Assembly: GCF_000756665.1 (NCBI RefSeq)
Contig: NZ_ARXV01000013.1
Location: forward strand, 1 to 64,000
Direction: 5' to 3'
Source: Alcanivorax nanhaiticus
GTDB lineage: Bacteria > Pseudomonadota > Gammaproteobacteria > Pseudomonadales > Alcanivoracaceae
DNA length: 64,000 nt
Shown here: piece after piece, positions 25,628 through 34,215 of the stretch
Position numbering within the stretch: position 1 is the stretch's first letter
Layout: each line of letters opens with the position of its first letter
Translations under genes and position numbers: made by a program
Notes under the pieces: model-generated
Seen by the model: the letters and a program-made list of their open reading frames with translations, nothing else
Told to the model about the DNA's origin: nothing
Database searches by the model: none

Positions 25628-26985
25628 TGCGCCGTTACTTGCTGACGCCACATTCCCTGTTCTGGCGCCTCTCAATGGTGCTGGTGGTCACGGCTGTCAT
25701 GACGATGGTGCTGGGTGTCGGGTTGATGGGGGAGCTGCGTCGTGATGCTCAGCGGTTGAGCAGTGAAGCCCGTCAGGTGCTGAGGGGTTATGCCTGGGAG
25801 GCGGAGCAGGCTTGGCTGACGGATGGTGAAGCGGGGGTCGCGGCGTGGTTGGACATGATGCGCCAGAAGGAAACCGGAAGCATCATGGTGGTGGATCACG
25901 AGGATCAGTCTCTCAGTGGCAGCCCTCTGACCGAGCGAGAGCGTGCCGGTTTACGCTTTCAACGCAGTCTGAATGGCATGATGAGTTTCCGATACGGTAA
26001 AAGCATGCCTTACATTGGTATCCCGTTCTCAGGTGATAAAGATACCGCAAGGCTGATTATCCAACTGCCCCCCCGCTACCGTCCCGGCACCTATTGGCCT
26101 TACCTGGAAAACGCGCTGTTGATCGGTATTCCCGCCCTGTCGGCCTTATTGCTTGGGCTGTTGCTATTCTGGCGCGTGCGAGGACCGCTTCGAGCCTTGC
26201 AGGATCAAGTGCTTCGTTTCAAGGATGATGCAGGAGCCAGGCTGGGGCCCCCTGTGGTGGCGCGCCGGGATGAATTTGGCGAGCTGGCCCGGAGTTTTAA
26301 TCGCATGGCCGATAAGGTCTCGACCATGATGTCTACCCAGAAGCAGCTGCTGAATGACATGTCCCATGAGCTGCGTACGCCTTTGAGTCGTCTGACAGTG
26401 GCGCTGGAAAGCCCCATGGATGAGAGGGCGCTGCGCGAACGATTGGCCATCGAGTTGGTTCGGATGCGCGATCTGGTGGACGATACCCTCGCACTGGGTT
26501 GGCAAGATACCCCAATGGATGGCAGCAGACTGGAGGCGCTTTCTGTCTCTGCCCTGTGGGATCTGGTGGTGGAGAATGCCAGCTTCGAAAGTGGCTGGGA
26601 CCGGGGGCGATTTCCCTGCTACCTATCTGCGAATGTGGTCGTGTATGGGCACCTGAATGTACTGGCACAGGCGTTTGAAAACCTGGTGCGTAATGCCATT
26701 CGGCATTCGCCGCAGGGGGGCACCATTACTCTGGCCGGGCACAGGGAGGGGGACAACTGGCACCTGACTATCTCTGACCAGGGGCCGGGTGTCCCGGGTG
26801 CCAGTCTGGAAACCATCTTCTCACCTTTTGTTCGGCTGGATGCTGCCCGTCATGAGAGTGGTTTTGGGTTGGGGCTAAGTATTGCCCGGCGGGCTGTCAC
26901 CCGAATTGGCGGCGAGATGTGGGCGGAAAACGCCACTCCTGGCCTGAGCATACATATGCGGCTGAAAGCGTTTGATGTCGTATAG
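25627..26985 (+). CDS. sensor histidine kinase
   Basis: A 452-residue membrane kinase. It has two membrane helices (about residues 14-36 and 163-183) around a periplasmic sensor of about 125 residues, then a HAMP linker. The H-box NDMSHELRTPLSRL has His247; the N-box ENLVRNAIRHS is near residue 351, and G boxes DQGPGVP and GFGLGLSIARRAV are near the end. It should phosphorylate the adjacent regulator. The size and context resemble PfeS/PirS-type sensors of ferric siderophores. The ligand cannot be read from sequence. Confidence 0.92.
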   Translation: MRRYLLTPHSLFWRLSMVLVVTAVMTMVLGVGLMGELRRDAQRLSSEARQVLRGYAWEAEQAWLTDGEAGVAAWLDMMRQKETGSIMVVDHEDQSLSGSPLTERERAGLRFQRSLNGMMSFRYGKSMPYIGIPFSGDKDTARLIIQLPPRYRPGTYWPYLENALLIGIPALSALLLGLLLFWRVRGPLRALQDQVLRFKDDAGARLGPPVVARRDEFGELARSFNRMADKVSTMMSTQKQLLNDMSHELRTPLSRLTVALESPMDERALRERLAIELVRMRDLVDDTLALGWQDTPMDGSRLEALSVSALWDLVVENASFESGWDRGRFPCYLSANVVVYGHLNVLAQAFENLVRNAIRHSPQGGTITLAGHREGDNWHLTISDQGPGVPGASLETIFSPFVRLDAARHESGFGLGLSIARRAVTRIGGEMWAENATPGLSIHMRLKAFDVV

Positions 26986-27005
26986 AATGTAAACTTCCTT
27001 TAGTT

Positions 27006-27024
27006 GTAAATGACAATCAATACC
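27006..27024. promoter_or_regulatory. Fur-box-like sequence upstream of TonB receptor
   Basis: GTAAATGACAATCAATACC shares about 14 of 19 positions with the Fur consensus, including TGA-AATCA-TA. It lies about 82 bp upstream of the receptor ATG, in the 120-bp gap after the kinase gene. Confidence 0.55.
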
Positions 27025-27105
27025 ATCTGCTAAGTTGAATCATGTTCACAACGGGTTCTGATGCGAGAAACCCGCTTGTGGTGGTGAATTTTCAAGGAGG
27101 CAAAT

Positions 27106-29073
27106 ATGGTGGCGGTAACACGTTTGGGGGCGTTGGCACTGGCAGCCAGCACGGTAAGTGGTGCGGTTTGGGCAGACAATCCGCAAGACACCTATGAACT
27201 GGGACAGGTGTCTGTCACCGCAGGGGGCTATGCCCAGCAGGTAGAGGATGCACCAGCATCTATTAGTGTGATCAACCGTGAACAGATCGAAGAACGCTAT
27301 TATCAGGATGTCACGGATGTGCTGCGTGACGTTCCTGGTGTTGTTGTAACAGGTGGCGGATCCGGGGATAACGGTACTGACATTGTCATTCGTGGTATGC
27401 CTGCCTCGTATACCCTGATTCTTGTGGATGGCAAGCCGGTGTCTACCCGTGAAACCCGACCTAACGGGAGTGCGGGTTTCGAGCAGAGTTGGTTGCCGCC
27501 AGTACAAAGTATTGAACGTATCGAAGTGATCCGTGGGCCCATGTCCACACTCTATGGTTCCGATGCCATGGGCGGGGTGATCAATATCATCACCCGCAAG
27601 GTGGCGGAGAAATGGGGCGGCACGGCACAAGTGGACACGGTGATTCATGACGATTCCCGTTCCGGGGATATCACCCAGGGTAACTTCAGTCTCAGCGGCC
27701 CGCTCAAGGAAGGTATGGCAGGGCTCCAGCTTTACGGTGGTTTCTACAATCGCCAGGAAGACGGGTTTGTGGATGGCTTTGAGCAGAAAGAGCTCAAGAA
27801 CCTGAATGCTCGCCTGACGCTGACTCCGACAGACAACCAGGATATTTCGCTGGAGGCGAGCAGCTCGGTAGATACCCGTCAGGGTCTGATGGGCCGTACC
27901 CAACCGACCTCGGACTGCGGCCGCGGTGGCTGCAGCGATGCTTTCTCCGAACATGCACGTGAAGCCTGGTCGATCCAGCACACGGGGCGTTGGGGGTTCG
28001 GTACCTCGGAAACCTATCTGCAGCGGGAGAGGGCGGAAAACGAAGGTCGTGAGATGATCATCACCAACGACGCGGCCAAAAGCACGCTGTTGATCCCCGT
28101 CGGGAATCACATGCTGAGCGTGGGCATGGATTTCACCGAAGAAAAGCTGCGTGACGATACCTCGAACCGTATTTCAGAGCGTACCAAGGTAGAGAACACC
28201 AAATGGGCGCTATTCGCGGAGGATGAGTGGATGCTCACAGATACCTTCTTCCTTACCGTGGGAGCTCGCATGGATGACGACGAAAACTATGGCAGACATG
28301 TAAGTCCGAGGGTCTATGGTGTCTGGGGCTTCAGTCCTCGTTGGACGGTCAAAGGTGGGGTGTCGACGGGCTTCCGCTCACCTTCCTTGCGTGAGGTGAT
28401 TCCGGACTGGGGTCAGGTCAGCCGCGGCGGAAACATTTACGGCAACCCTGACCTGGAGCCAGAAACCTCTGTTAACCAGGAGCTTGGCCTGTACTTCAAT
28501 GCCGGGCGTGCGTTGATGGCCAATGTGACCGTGTTCCATACGGATTTCGAAGACAAGATCACCCGGATTGCCTGTCCTGTCAGCATCTGCACAGACGGAC
28601 CCAATCAGTTTGGTTCGGATCCGACCTACCGGGTCAATGTGGATGAAGCGGAAACCCAGGGTGTGGAATTTGCGCTCTCGTCTACCCTCGCCAAGGTGCT
28701 TTCAGTGAACTTCAGTTACACCTTCACGGATTCTGAACAGAAGTCCGGTGAATACAAGGGCGAGCCTCTGACCCAGTTGCCGGAGCATCTGGCCAGCCTG
28801 CAACTGGACTGGCAGGCCACGAGTACGGTCTCTCCCTGGGCCACAGTGCGTTATCGAGGTGAGGAAAGTCAGCCTGTTACCGGCCCATCCAGCAGTGCCA
28901 TTGTTGCCCCGTCTACCACCCTGGTGGATGCCGGTGTCGGCTTCAAACTCTCACCCAAGGCAAAATTAAATACCGGTATCTACAATCTGGCCGACAAGGA
29001 AATATTCCTGGATGAATACGGCTACGTGGAGGATGGCCGTCGGTACTGGCTGGGGTTGCAGGTGGATTTCTGA
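27106..29073 (+). CDS. TonB-dependent siderophore receptor (CirA/IrgA-like)
   Basis: A 655-residue outer-membrane receptor. It has a signal peptide (1-22, ending AVWAD) and a TonB box region (QVSVTA). The plug domain contains INREQIEERYYQDVTDVLRDVPGV, IVIRGM and ERIEVIRGPMSTLYGSDAMGGVINIITRK, then the 22-strand barrel and a terminal aromatic (VDF). Length and plug motifs fit the CirA/IrgA group of catecholate receptors better than the longer FepA/PfeA. A very good AAGGAGG site precedes the ATG. Probable regulation is by Fur (box at 27006) and by the upstream two-component system. The ligand is inferred. Confidence 0.92.
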   Translation: MVAVTRLGALALAASTVSGAVWADNPQDTYELGQVSVTAGGYAQQVEDAPASISVINREQIEERYYQDVTDVLRDVPGVVVTGGGSGDNGTDIVIRGMPASYTLILVDGKPVSTRETRPNGSAGFEQSWLPPVQSIERIEVIRGPMSTLYGSDAMGGVINIITRKVAEKWGGTAQVDTVIHDDSRSGDITQGNFSLSGPLKEGMAGLQLYGGFYNRQEDGFVDGFEQKELKNLNARLTLTPTDNQDISLEASSSVDTRQGLMGRTQPTSDCGRGGCSDAFSEHAREAWSIQHTGRWGFGTSETYLQRERAENEGREMIITNDAAKSTLLIPVGNHMLSVGMDFTEEKLRDDTSNRISERTKVENTKWALFAEDEWMLTDTFFLTVGARMDDDENYGRHVSPRVYGVWGFSPRWTVKGGVSTGFRSPSLREVIPDWGQVSRGGNIYGNPDLEPETSVNQELGLYFNAGRALMANVTVFHTDFEDKITRIACPVSICTDGPNQFGSDPTYRVNVDEAETQGVEFALSSTLAKVLSVNFSYTFTDSEQKSGEYKGEPLTQLPEHLASLQLDWQATSTVSPWATVRYRGEESQPVTGPSSSAIVAPSTTLVDAGVGFKLSPKAKLNTGIYNLADKEIFLDEYGYVEDGRRYWLGLQVDF

Positions 29074-29088
29074 ATTGCACTACGGAAC

Positions 29089-29118
29089 CGGCAGGCCGGG
29101 GTCAGGCCGGCGCTGCCG
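29089..29118 (+). terminator. hairpin after TonB receptor
   Basis: CGGCAG-GCCGG (29089-29099) pairs with CCGGC-G-CTGCCG (29107-29118) with one bulge and a 7-nt loop. No T-run follows, so termination is uncertain. Confidence 0.45.
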
Positions 29119-29136
29119 CATTCCCTTACTGTAGCG

Positions 29137-29526
29137 TCAGAGCATCGCTTCCAGTTGGGCTCTAAATGCCTCGTCGTTGCGTGCCAGTCTTATAATCTGG
29201 TTGTAAGTCTGCACTTCCAGACCACTCTCCTGTACCGCTGAGGCGAGAGCCTGCTGGGCTTCCTGCCTGATTGCCATCGCTTCCTGGGGACTGTCTTTCT
29301 TGTCTTGAAGTTTCTTGGCGTATTCCCGCTGAATGTCGCCCATCTCTTTCTGGGAATCTACGAAAGCTTCCAGCTGTTGCGCTGAAAAATCCTCAGCTTT
29401 GGGAAGCGGGGCCTGGGGTGTTGCCACAGGTGGCTGTGCCGAGCCCTGTCCCTGCTGGGCGACAGCAGGTCCTGCGAGAGCGAGTAAACTGGCCAGTACC
29501 GATGCGGCGAGAAGGGTTGTCTTCAT
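29137..29526 (-). CDS. DUF4168 domain periplasmic protein
   Basis: A 129-residue exported protein with a signal peptide (residues 1-23, ending AVAQQ), a Gln/Pro-rich linker and then a helical domain with the DUF4168 pattern: DFSAQQLEAFVDSQKEM, REYAKKLQ, and near the C-terminus ESGLEVQTYNQIIRLARNDEAFRAQL. The family is periplasmic and of unknown function. Convergent with the TonB receptor and not obviously part of its operon. Confidence 0.87.
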   Translation of the reverse strand: MKTTLLAASVLASLLALAGPAVAQQGQGSAQPPVATPQAPLPKAEDFSAQQLEAFVDSQKEMGDIQREYAKKLQDKKDSPQEAMAIRQEAQQALASAVQESGLEVQTYNQIIRLARNDEAFRAQLEAML

Positions 29527-29908
29527 GAACGTTCTCCTGTTGCGTATCCGCTTTGGGAAGCGCGGTATTTACCTGTGATTCCTACAGGTGCCTCCTATTG
29601 CGACAGGCTCAGCTGATGAAGTTCCTTGTGTGACTGTAAAAAGGCGTCAATGTGATGAATGTCACGGCGGTTTGATAGCCACCTGTTCACGGTCAATGAA
29701 TCAGTAACAAAATAGGTCTGATAACCCTGTCCCCCGGCAAGTTGCCGGCCTTGTTGTGCAGTTGGAAGAGGCGTTTCCTGGGGCGCCACAGGACTAGGCG
29801 TGGCCCGCAGAATGAGGGCGATACGTGACGATACCGCTTATGGCTTAGGTAAAATGACGATTTTACCCTAAAATCTCCCACTCAATTCACATTCGGAGCA
29901 GCAAGACT
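29527..29908. other. 382-bp intergenic region with two hairpins
   Basis: No credible gene is seen. There are two perfect inverted repeats: CCGGCAA-G-TTGCCGG (29734-29748) and GGTAAAAT-GACG-ATTTTACC (29848-29867). The second lies 42 bp before the YebC-family gene and could be an operator. The region must hold promoters for both flanking divergent genes, but no convincing -35/-10 pair could be assigned. Confidence 0.5.
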
Positions 29909-30625
29909 ATGGGGCGCGCCTTCCAGAACCGCAAAGAATCCATGGCCAAGACCTCGGACATGAAGGCCAAGGTGTATAGCCGCTATGGCCGTGAAATTTA
30001 TGTCTGCGCCAAATCCGGGGGGACTGACCCGTCAGCCAACCTGGCCCTGCGCAGCATGATCGAGCGTGCCAAGAAGGATCAGGTGCCTTCCCATGTGATT
30101 GAGAAAGCGCTGGACAAGGCCAGTGGGGCAGGCGGTGAAGATTTTGCGCCGGCCCGCTACGAGGGCTATGGTCCTGGCGGCTCCATGGCCATCATCGAGT
30201 GTCTGACGGACAACCCCAACCGCACCTTTGGTGATGTGCGCGTGGCTTTCACCAAGACCAAGTGCAAGATCGGTACTCAGGGCACGGTTGCCCACATGTT
30301 CGACCATGCCGCGATTTTTCGCTTTGCCGGTGAAGATGAAGACACTGTGCTGGAAGCCTTGATGGAAGCGGATGTGGATGTGACGGACGTGGAAAGTGAA
30401 GAGGGCATGATTACGGTCTTCACCCCGAATACTGAGTTTGCCAAGGCCCGGCAGGCGTTGACGGATGCTTTCGAAGGCATTGATTTCGAAGTGGAAGAAA
30501 TCCAGTTCATCCCCCATGCCTACACCACTGTGGAAGGGGATGACCGGGAGCTGTTTGATAAATTTCTGGCCATGCTTAATGACCTGGATGATGTGCAGAA
30601 CGTTTATCACAACGTTGAACTCTAG
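29909..30625 (+). CDS. YebC/PmpR family protein, YeeN type
   Basis: A 238-residue protein of the YebC family (DNA-binding regulators; YebC-type proteins have also been linked to relief of ribosome stalling). The sequence has [75 protein letters not shown] and the acidic C-terminus with [12 protein letters not shown]. The end and the 238-residue length match E. coli YeeN rather than YebC. It stands alone and is not next to ruvC, where the YebC type is often found. ATG follows CGGAGCA. A clean terminator follows. Confidence 0.92.
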   Translation: MGRAFQNRKESMAKTSDMKAKVYSRYGREIYVCAKSGGTDPSANLALRSMIERAKKDQVPSHVIEKALDKASGAGGEDFAPARYEGYGPGGSMAIIECLTDNPNRTFGDVRVAFTKTKCKIGTQGTVAHMFDHAAIFRFAGEDEDTVLEALMEADVDVTDVESEEGMITVFTPNTEFAKARQALTDAFEGIDFEVEEIQFIPHAYTTVEGDDRELFDKFLAMLNDLDDVQNVYHNVEL

Positions 30626-30649
30626 GGATTCTGTCATCCTGATCAGAGA

Positions 30650-30670
30650 CACCGCCGCTGGCGGTGTTTT
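30650..30670 (+). terminator. rho-independent terminator after yebC-family gene
   Basis: CACCGCC (30650-30656), loop GCT, GGCGGTG (30660-30666), then TTTTTG. Confidence 0.88.
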
Positions 30671-30777
30671 TGTTTGTGCCTGAAGTAGGTCTGGTTTGCT
30701 GTCGTCAAAATGAGAATCTATGATCATTTTTGATTAAGGCCTGTTAACACTGCCAACAGGCCCTGGTGGGGTGACGC

Positions 30778-32481
30778 TTGAAGAATGATGAAAACGACGT
30801 AATCGGCAAAATCTACGAGACAGCATTGTCACCGGGTGATTGGGTGGAGTTGCTGGATACCATTGCCGGCTGGACGGATGCTCCTGAGCCAGAGCTGGCC
30901 GCCAGCGTCGCGACTCAAGCGTTAGCGCAGCCTGGCACCGTGCCGCAACGGCGCGAGGAAGTGGAAGCGCTGGTGAATCACCTCGAACGGGCGGTGCGTT
31001 CCAGCTCTTACATGCATGCCCTCGAAGATCGCACCAGTGTCCTTAACTCCATGTACAACCAGATGCCCTGGCCGATGCTCATGCTGGGGGACAATCTTGT
31101 GGTGCTGGAAAGTAATCCGGTGGCCAATCAGGTTCTGGTGGACAGCCCGGTTTCTTTGCAGGGCCGCGAGCTGATCTTCCAGGATCGCGAGTTGAAAAAA
31201 TCGCTGCAACAGGTGAATCGTCTGGCAGAGGGACGGGGGCCGCAATTGCTGACTTCCCCAGAAGCCGGTATCTCTCTGTTGTGTTTGCCTGTCCGCAAGT
31301 CAGATGCGCCGGGACCGATCAGCCTGGTCCGAACCATTGTATGGGTATTGGATGGCCACAGTGTGGTGACCCCTTCCCCGGAATTATTGCGTTCGCTATT
31401 CAGTATCACGGAAGCTGAATCCCGTCTGCTGCACCTGTTATGTAAGATCGGAAATCTTCAGCAATGTGCTCAGCTGCTGAATATCAAGATCAGTACAGCT
31501 CGTTCCCAGCTGAAATCCATCATGGCCAAGCTCAACACCAACAGCCAGGTGCAACTGGTCAGCCATGCCATGGGACATGCGCTGGCCCAGGTGGCCAGAT
31601 TGCCCAGAAAAACCGATGACGATGAGGAATACACAGTCACCCTACCAGATGGTCGCGTGCTGAGCTGGTATGAATACGGCGACCCCAAGGGGAAACCGGT
31701 CATCACTCTGGAAAACCAGGGGGCTTCCATGCCGGATCACACCCTCTTTGAACAGTGGTATCGGGAGAAAGGGCTGCGCATCGTGATGGTGGTGCGGCCG
31801 GGGTATGGTATTTCCACCTACAAGGCGAACTTTCAGTTTCGGGACTTTGGCAAGGACATCCTTTTCCTCTGCAAACACCTCAACATCCACAAGCCGGCCC
31901 TTGCCGCTTACTGTGGTGGTGGACCCTATGCGCTGTGTGCGGCGGTGATGTATCCGGACAGCTTCTCCTGCCTTGGCTTGCTGGGTACCACCCTTGCTGG
32001 CGAACATTTTGATGAGAACAAGCTGGAGCCAATCCATCGTATGTGTGTGCAGATCTCACGTCGGGACCCACGTTTGTTCATGCTGATTGGCAAACTGGGT
32101 GTACGCGGGGTGCAGAAGGCACCGGAGAAATTCTACAAGATGCTGGCCCGGGGTTTGTCCAAGCCGGATCAGGCGTTTTTTGCCAATCCAGACTATCTGG
32201 CGCGCACCATTCGTCGCACTCGTCGCAGCCACTTTCAGGGGGCAAGGGTGATGATGGAAGAATATCTGAATCACCTGAGACCCCTGGGGGCGGATCCCTC
32301 ACAGATTCGTCTGCCTGTATTGCAGTGGCATGGTGAGAGTGATGGCATCGTGTCCATTGACAGTGCTCGCGCCCTGGCCGCTGAAATCCCGGATGTCAGA
32401 TTCCGCAGCTTTCCTGAGCACGGCCATTTCATGATCTATGATCTCTGGAAGGATTTTCTGAACGAACTGTTGGGATTGTAA
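30778..32481 (+). CDS. LuxR-type HTH protein fused to alpha/beta hydrolase, Cys at nucleophile position
   Basis: A 567-residue fusion. Residues 1-100 are helical, and about 95-195 look PAS-like (NQMPWPMLMLGDNLVVLESNPVANQVL). Residues 205-265 are a LuxR-type HTH (FSITEAESRLLHLLCKIGNLQQCAQLLNIKISTARSQLKSIMAKLNT). Residues 286-567 form an alpha/beta hydrolase with oxyanion region ENQGAS, VVRPGYGIS, nucleophile elbow AYCGGGPYAL (Cys379 where Ser is usual), Asp522 (HGESDGIV) and His550 (EHGHF). Start is TTG 30778 behind GGGGTGA; an in-frame stop lies just upstream, so the start cannot be farther 5'. No neighbour suggests the ligand. A hydrolase domain as a small-molecule sensor is one reading; an active thiol hydrolase is another. 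Confidence 0.85.
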   Translation: MKNDENDVIGKIYETALSPGDWVELLDTIAGWTDAPEPELAASVATQALAQPGTVPQRREEVEALVNHLERAVRSSSYMHALEDRTSVLNSMYNQMPWPMLMLGDNLVVLESNPVANQVLVDSPVSLQGRELIFQDRELKKSLQQVNRLAEGRGPQLLTSPEAGISLLCLPVRKSDAPGPISLVRTIVWVLDGHSVVTPSPELLRSLFSITEAESRLLHLLCKIGNLQQCAQLLNIKISTARSQLKSIMAKLNTNSQVQLVSHAMGHALAQVARLPRKTDDDEEYTVTLPDGRVLSWYEYGDPKGKPVITLENQGASMPDHTLFEQWYREKGLRIVMVVRPGYGISTYKANFQFRDFGKDILFLCKHLNIHKPALAAYCGGGPYALCAAVMYPDSFSCLGLLGTTLAGEHFDENKLEPIHRMCVQISRRDPRLFMLIGKLGVRGVQKAPEKFYKMLARGLSKPDQAFFANPDYLARTIRRTRRSHFQGARVMMEEYLNHLRPLGADPSQIRLPVLQWHGESDGIVSIDSARALAAEIPDVRFRSFPEHGHFMIYDLWKDFLNELLGL

Positions 32482-32545
32482 CGGCTGGAATTAACCCCGT
32501 GCCGGTTTTCAGAGGTGCATTAAAGAGAACAGGGAAAGCGCCATC

Positions 32546-32959
32546 ATGCAGATTGAATACCGGGTGAATACACCGGTCACGCCTCAGGAATTTACGCGTT
32601 TACTGAACGACTCATTCTTGGGTGAACGTCGCCCGGTAGACGATCCGGAATGCATGGCCGGGATGATTGAAAACGCAAACCTGGTTGTCAGTGCCTGGGA
32701 CAAGGATCGATTGGTAGGCATTTCACGGTGTGTGACGGATTTTCACTATGCTTGTTATTTGTCGGATCTTGCCGTGCACCGTGAATATCAGAAAGCCGGA
32801 ATAGGGCGGCAGCTGCAGGCGCTGACCCAGCAGCAGTTAGGCCCGCGCTGTAAATTGATCCTGATTGCCGCACCGGCTGCACAGCATTACTACGAGCCGT
32901 TGGGTTATGAGCACAATGACCGCTGTTGGGTGCTGGATCGTGACAAGCCGATACGCTAG
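32546..32959 (+). CDS. GNAT family N-acetyltransferase
   Basis: A 137-residue single-domain acetyltransferase. It has the usual beta-bulge and acetyl-CoA loop (CYLSDLAVHREYQKAGIGRQL, residues 70-90: the Q/RxxGxG/A motif reads QKAGIGRQ) and the C-terminal YYEPLGYEHND. Its substrate is unknown. Its TAG stop and the TAG of the convergent bkdB share the palindrome CTAG at 32956-32959. Confidence 0.88.
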   Translation: MQIEYRVNTPVTPQEFTRLLNDSFLGERRPVDDPECMAGMIENANLVVSAWDKDRLVGISRCVTDFHYACYLSDLAVHREYQKAGIGRQLQALTQQQLGPRCKLILIAAPAAQHYYEPLGYEHNDRCWVLDRDKPIR

Positions 32960-34068
32960 CGGGCCAGCTCTGCCAGCATGGCGGCAAGAAAGCGTGCGGC
33001 CTGTCCCCCATTCAGGGCACGATGATCAAAGGTCAGACTGATCGGTAACTGTACATCCTCGAACAGTTCTCCTTTTTTGATGCCCGGTTGGCTGAAACGT
33101 TTTCCCGCACCAACGATGGCGACCTGAGGTGGCACCACGACTGGGGTGGCGAAGCGTCCGCCCAGGGTGCCGAAGTTGCTTAAGGTGAGAGTGGCTCCCT
33201 GAAGTTCCTTTGCCGGAATCTTGCGTTGCTCCACATCCCGGCGAAGATGGTTGAGGCCATCGCGCAAGTCGGCCGGTTCACGGTTGGCTACATCCCGCAG
33301 TACCGGGACAAACAGGCCATCCGGGGTGTCCACAGCGATACCGAGATCCACTTTTTCCACAATACGCATGCTCAGGCGCTCACCATCGAACCAGGCATTG
33401 ACGGCTGGCTCTGCGTGGCAGCCCGCGACGATGGCGCGTATCAGGCGCAGGGTAATGTCGGTATCTTCCGGCCAGTGACGGACACTGACCTGGTCGAACA
33501 AGCTGACCGGAACGACCTGCTGGCCGGCAGCGGCCATGGCCTTGGCCATGCTGCGAGCCACGCCTTTGAGCGGGGTGCTGTCGCCGTGGCTCTGTTTCAG
33601 GCTGGCCTGCTGCTGGACATCTTCGATGGTGATGGTGCCGCCGGGGCCGCTGCCATGTAGCTGTTCGAGTGCTACGCCAAGGTGCAGAGCCAATGAGCGT
33701 ATCGCCGGGGTGGTCTGGATTGCCGGGCTTCCGGCCACGGCACCCACCACAAACTGGTCGGGGTTGTCGGCATCAGTACCGCTATCCTCTTTGCTTTGCA
33801 GATTGCCGACCACGGTCTGGCTGCCGCTGCCTTCTTCGCCTTCAAAGGCGAGCAGCGGTTCACCGGTATGAATCAGATCACCGTTCTGGACAAACAGGGT
33901 GGCAACCTTGCCTTCCTTTGGCGCTGGAATATCGACAATGGCTTTGGCGGTTTCTACGCTGAGCAGCAGGTCATCCACCTTGACGGTGTCGCCCTCCTTT
34001 ACGTGCCACTCAACCACTTCCGCTTCCTGCAAACCTTCGCCCAGATCGGGCAGGGTGAAATAGGGCAT
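32956..34068 (-). CDS. bkdB: 2-oxo acid dehydrogenase E2 (branched-chain, lipoamide acyltransferase)
   Basis: The 370-residue E2 subunit transfers branched-chain acyl groups from E1 to CoA. The lipoyl domain has Lys42 in SVETAKAIVDIPAP; a peripheral-subunit-binding domain follows (TPAIRSLALHLGVALEQLHGSGPGGTITIEDVQ). The catalytic domain ends with LTFDHRALNGGQAARF, with the active-site His; the usual Asp of HxxxDG is Asn here. ATG 34068 has AAGGAGCG upstream, and the longer frame is rejected. Last gene of the leucine dehydrogenase-bkdA1-bkdA2-bkdB operon, separated from bkdA2 by a heptamer element. No E3 gene accompanies it, so E3 must come from elsewhere. Confidence 0.92.
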   Translation of the reverse strand: MPYFTLPDLGEGLQEAEVVEWHVKEGDTVKVDDLLLSVETAKAIVDIPAPKEGKVATLFVQNGDLIHTGEPLLAFEGEEGSGSQTVVGNLQSKEDSGTDADNPDQFVVGAVAGSPAIQTTPAIRSLALHLGVALEQLHGSGPGGTITIEDVQQQASLKQSHGDSTPLKGVARSMAKAMAAAGQQVVPVSLFDQVSVRHWPEDTDITLRLIRAIVAGCHAEPAVNAWFDGERLSMRIVEKVDLGIAVDTPDGLFVPVLRDVANREPADLRDGLNHLRRDVEQRKIPAKELQGATLTLSNFGTLGGRFATPVVVPPQVAIVGAGKRFSQPGIKKGELFEDVQLPISLTFDHRALNGGQAARFLAAMLAELAR

Positions 34069-34131
34069 TTTATCGCTCCTTCGTCGCTCGCTGGCATGCT
34101 TCACGCACGTAACTGGCCACAGGGAAAAACA

Positions 34132-34211
34132 GAGTTTCGAGAAGCGAGTTGAAAGTTTCGAAAAGCAAAAGAGGTGTGGTTTTCGAAACTCGCTTCTCGA
34201 AACTCGTAACT
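34132..34211. repeat. heptamer inverted-repeat element inside the bkd operon
   Basis: Left arm: GAGTTTC, GAGAAGC, GAGTTGA, AAGTTTC, GAAAAGC, AAAA (34132-34170). Right arm at 34177-34211: GTGGTTTTC, GAAACTC, GCTTCTC, GAAACTC, GTAACT. The core is about 6-10 bp, so this is nearly a pure hairpin. It lies in the 147-bp gap between bkdA2 and bkdB, and ends 5 bp from the bkdA2 stop. Confidence 0.85.
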
Positions 34212-34215
34212 GCTC

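Noticed and set aside
27046-28110. 354-residue open frame opposite the TonB receptor gene
   Set aside because: Antisense to the conserved plug and barrel; composition typical of a complementary frame.
34004-34068. E2 active-site HxxxDG reads HRALNG
   Set aside because: Asn in place of Asp is, as far as I recall, a known alternative (Azotobacter pyruvate dehydrogenase E2), so it is not evidence of inactivity.
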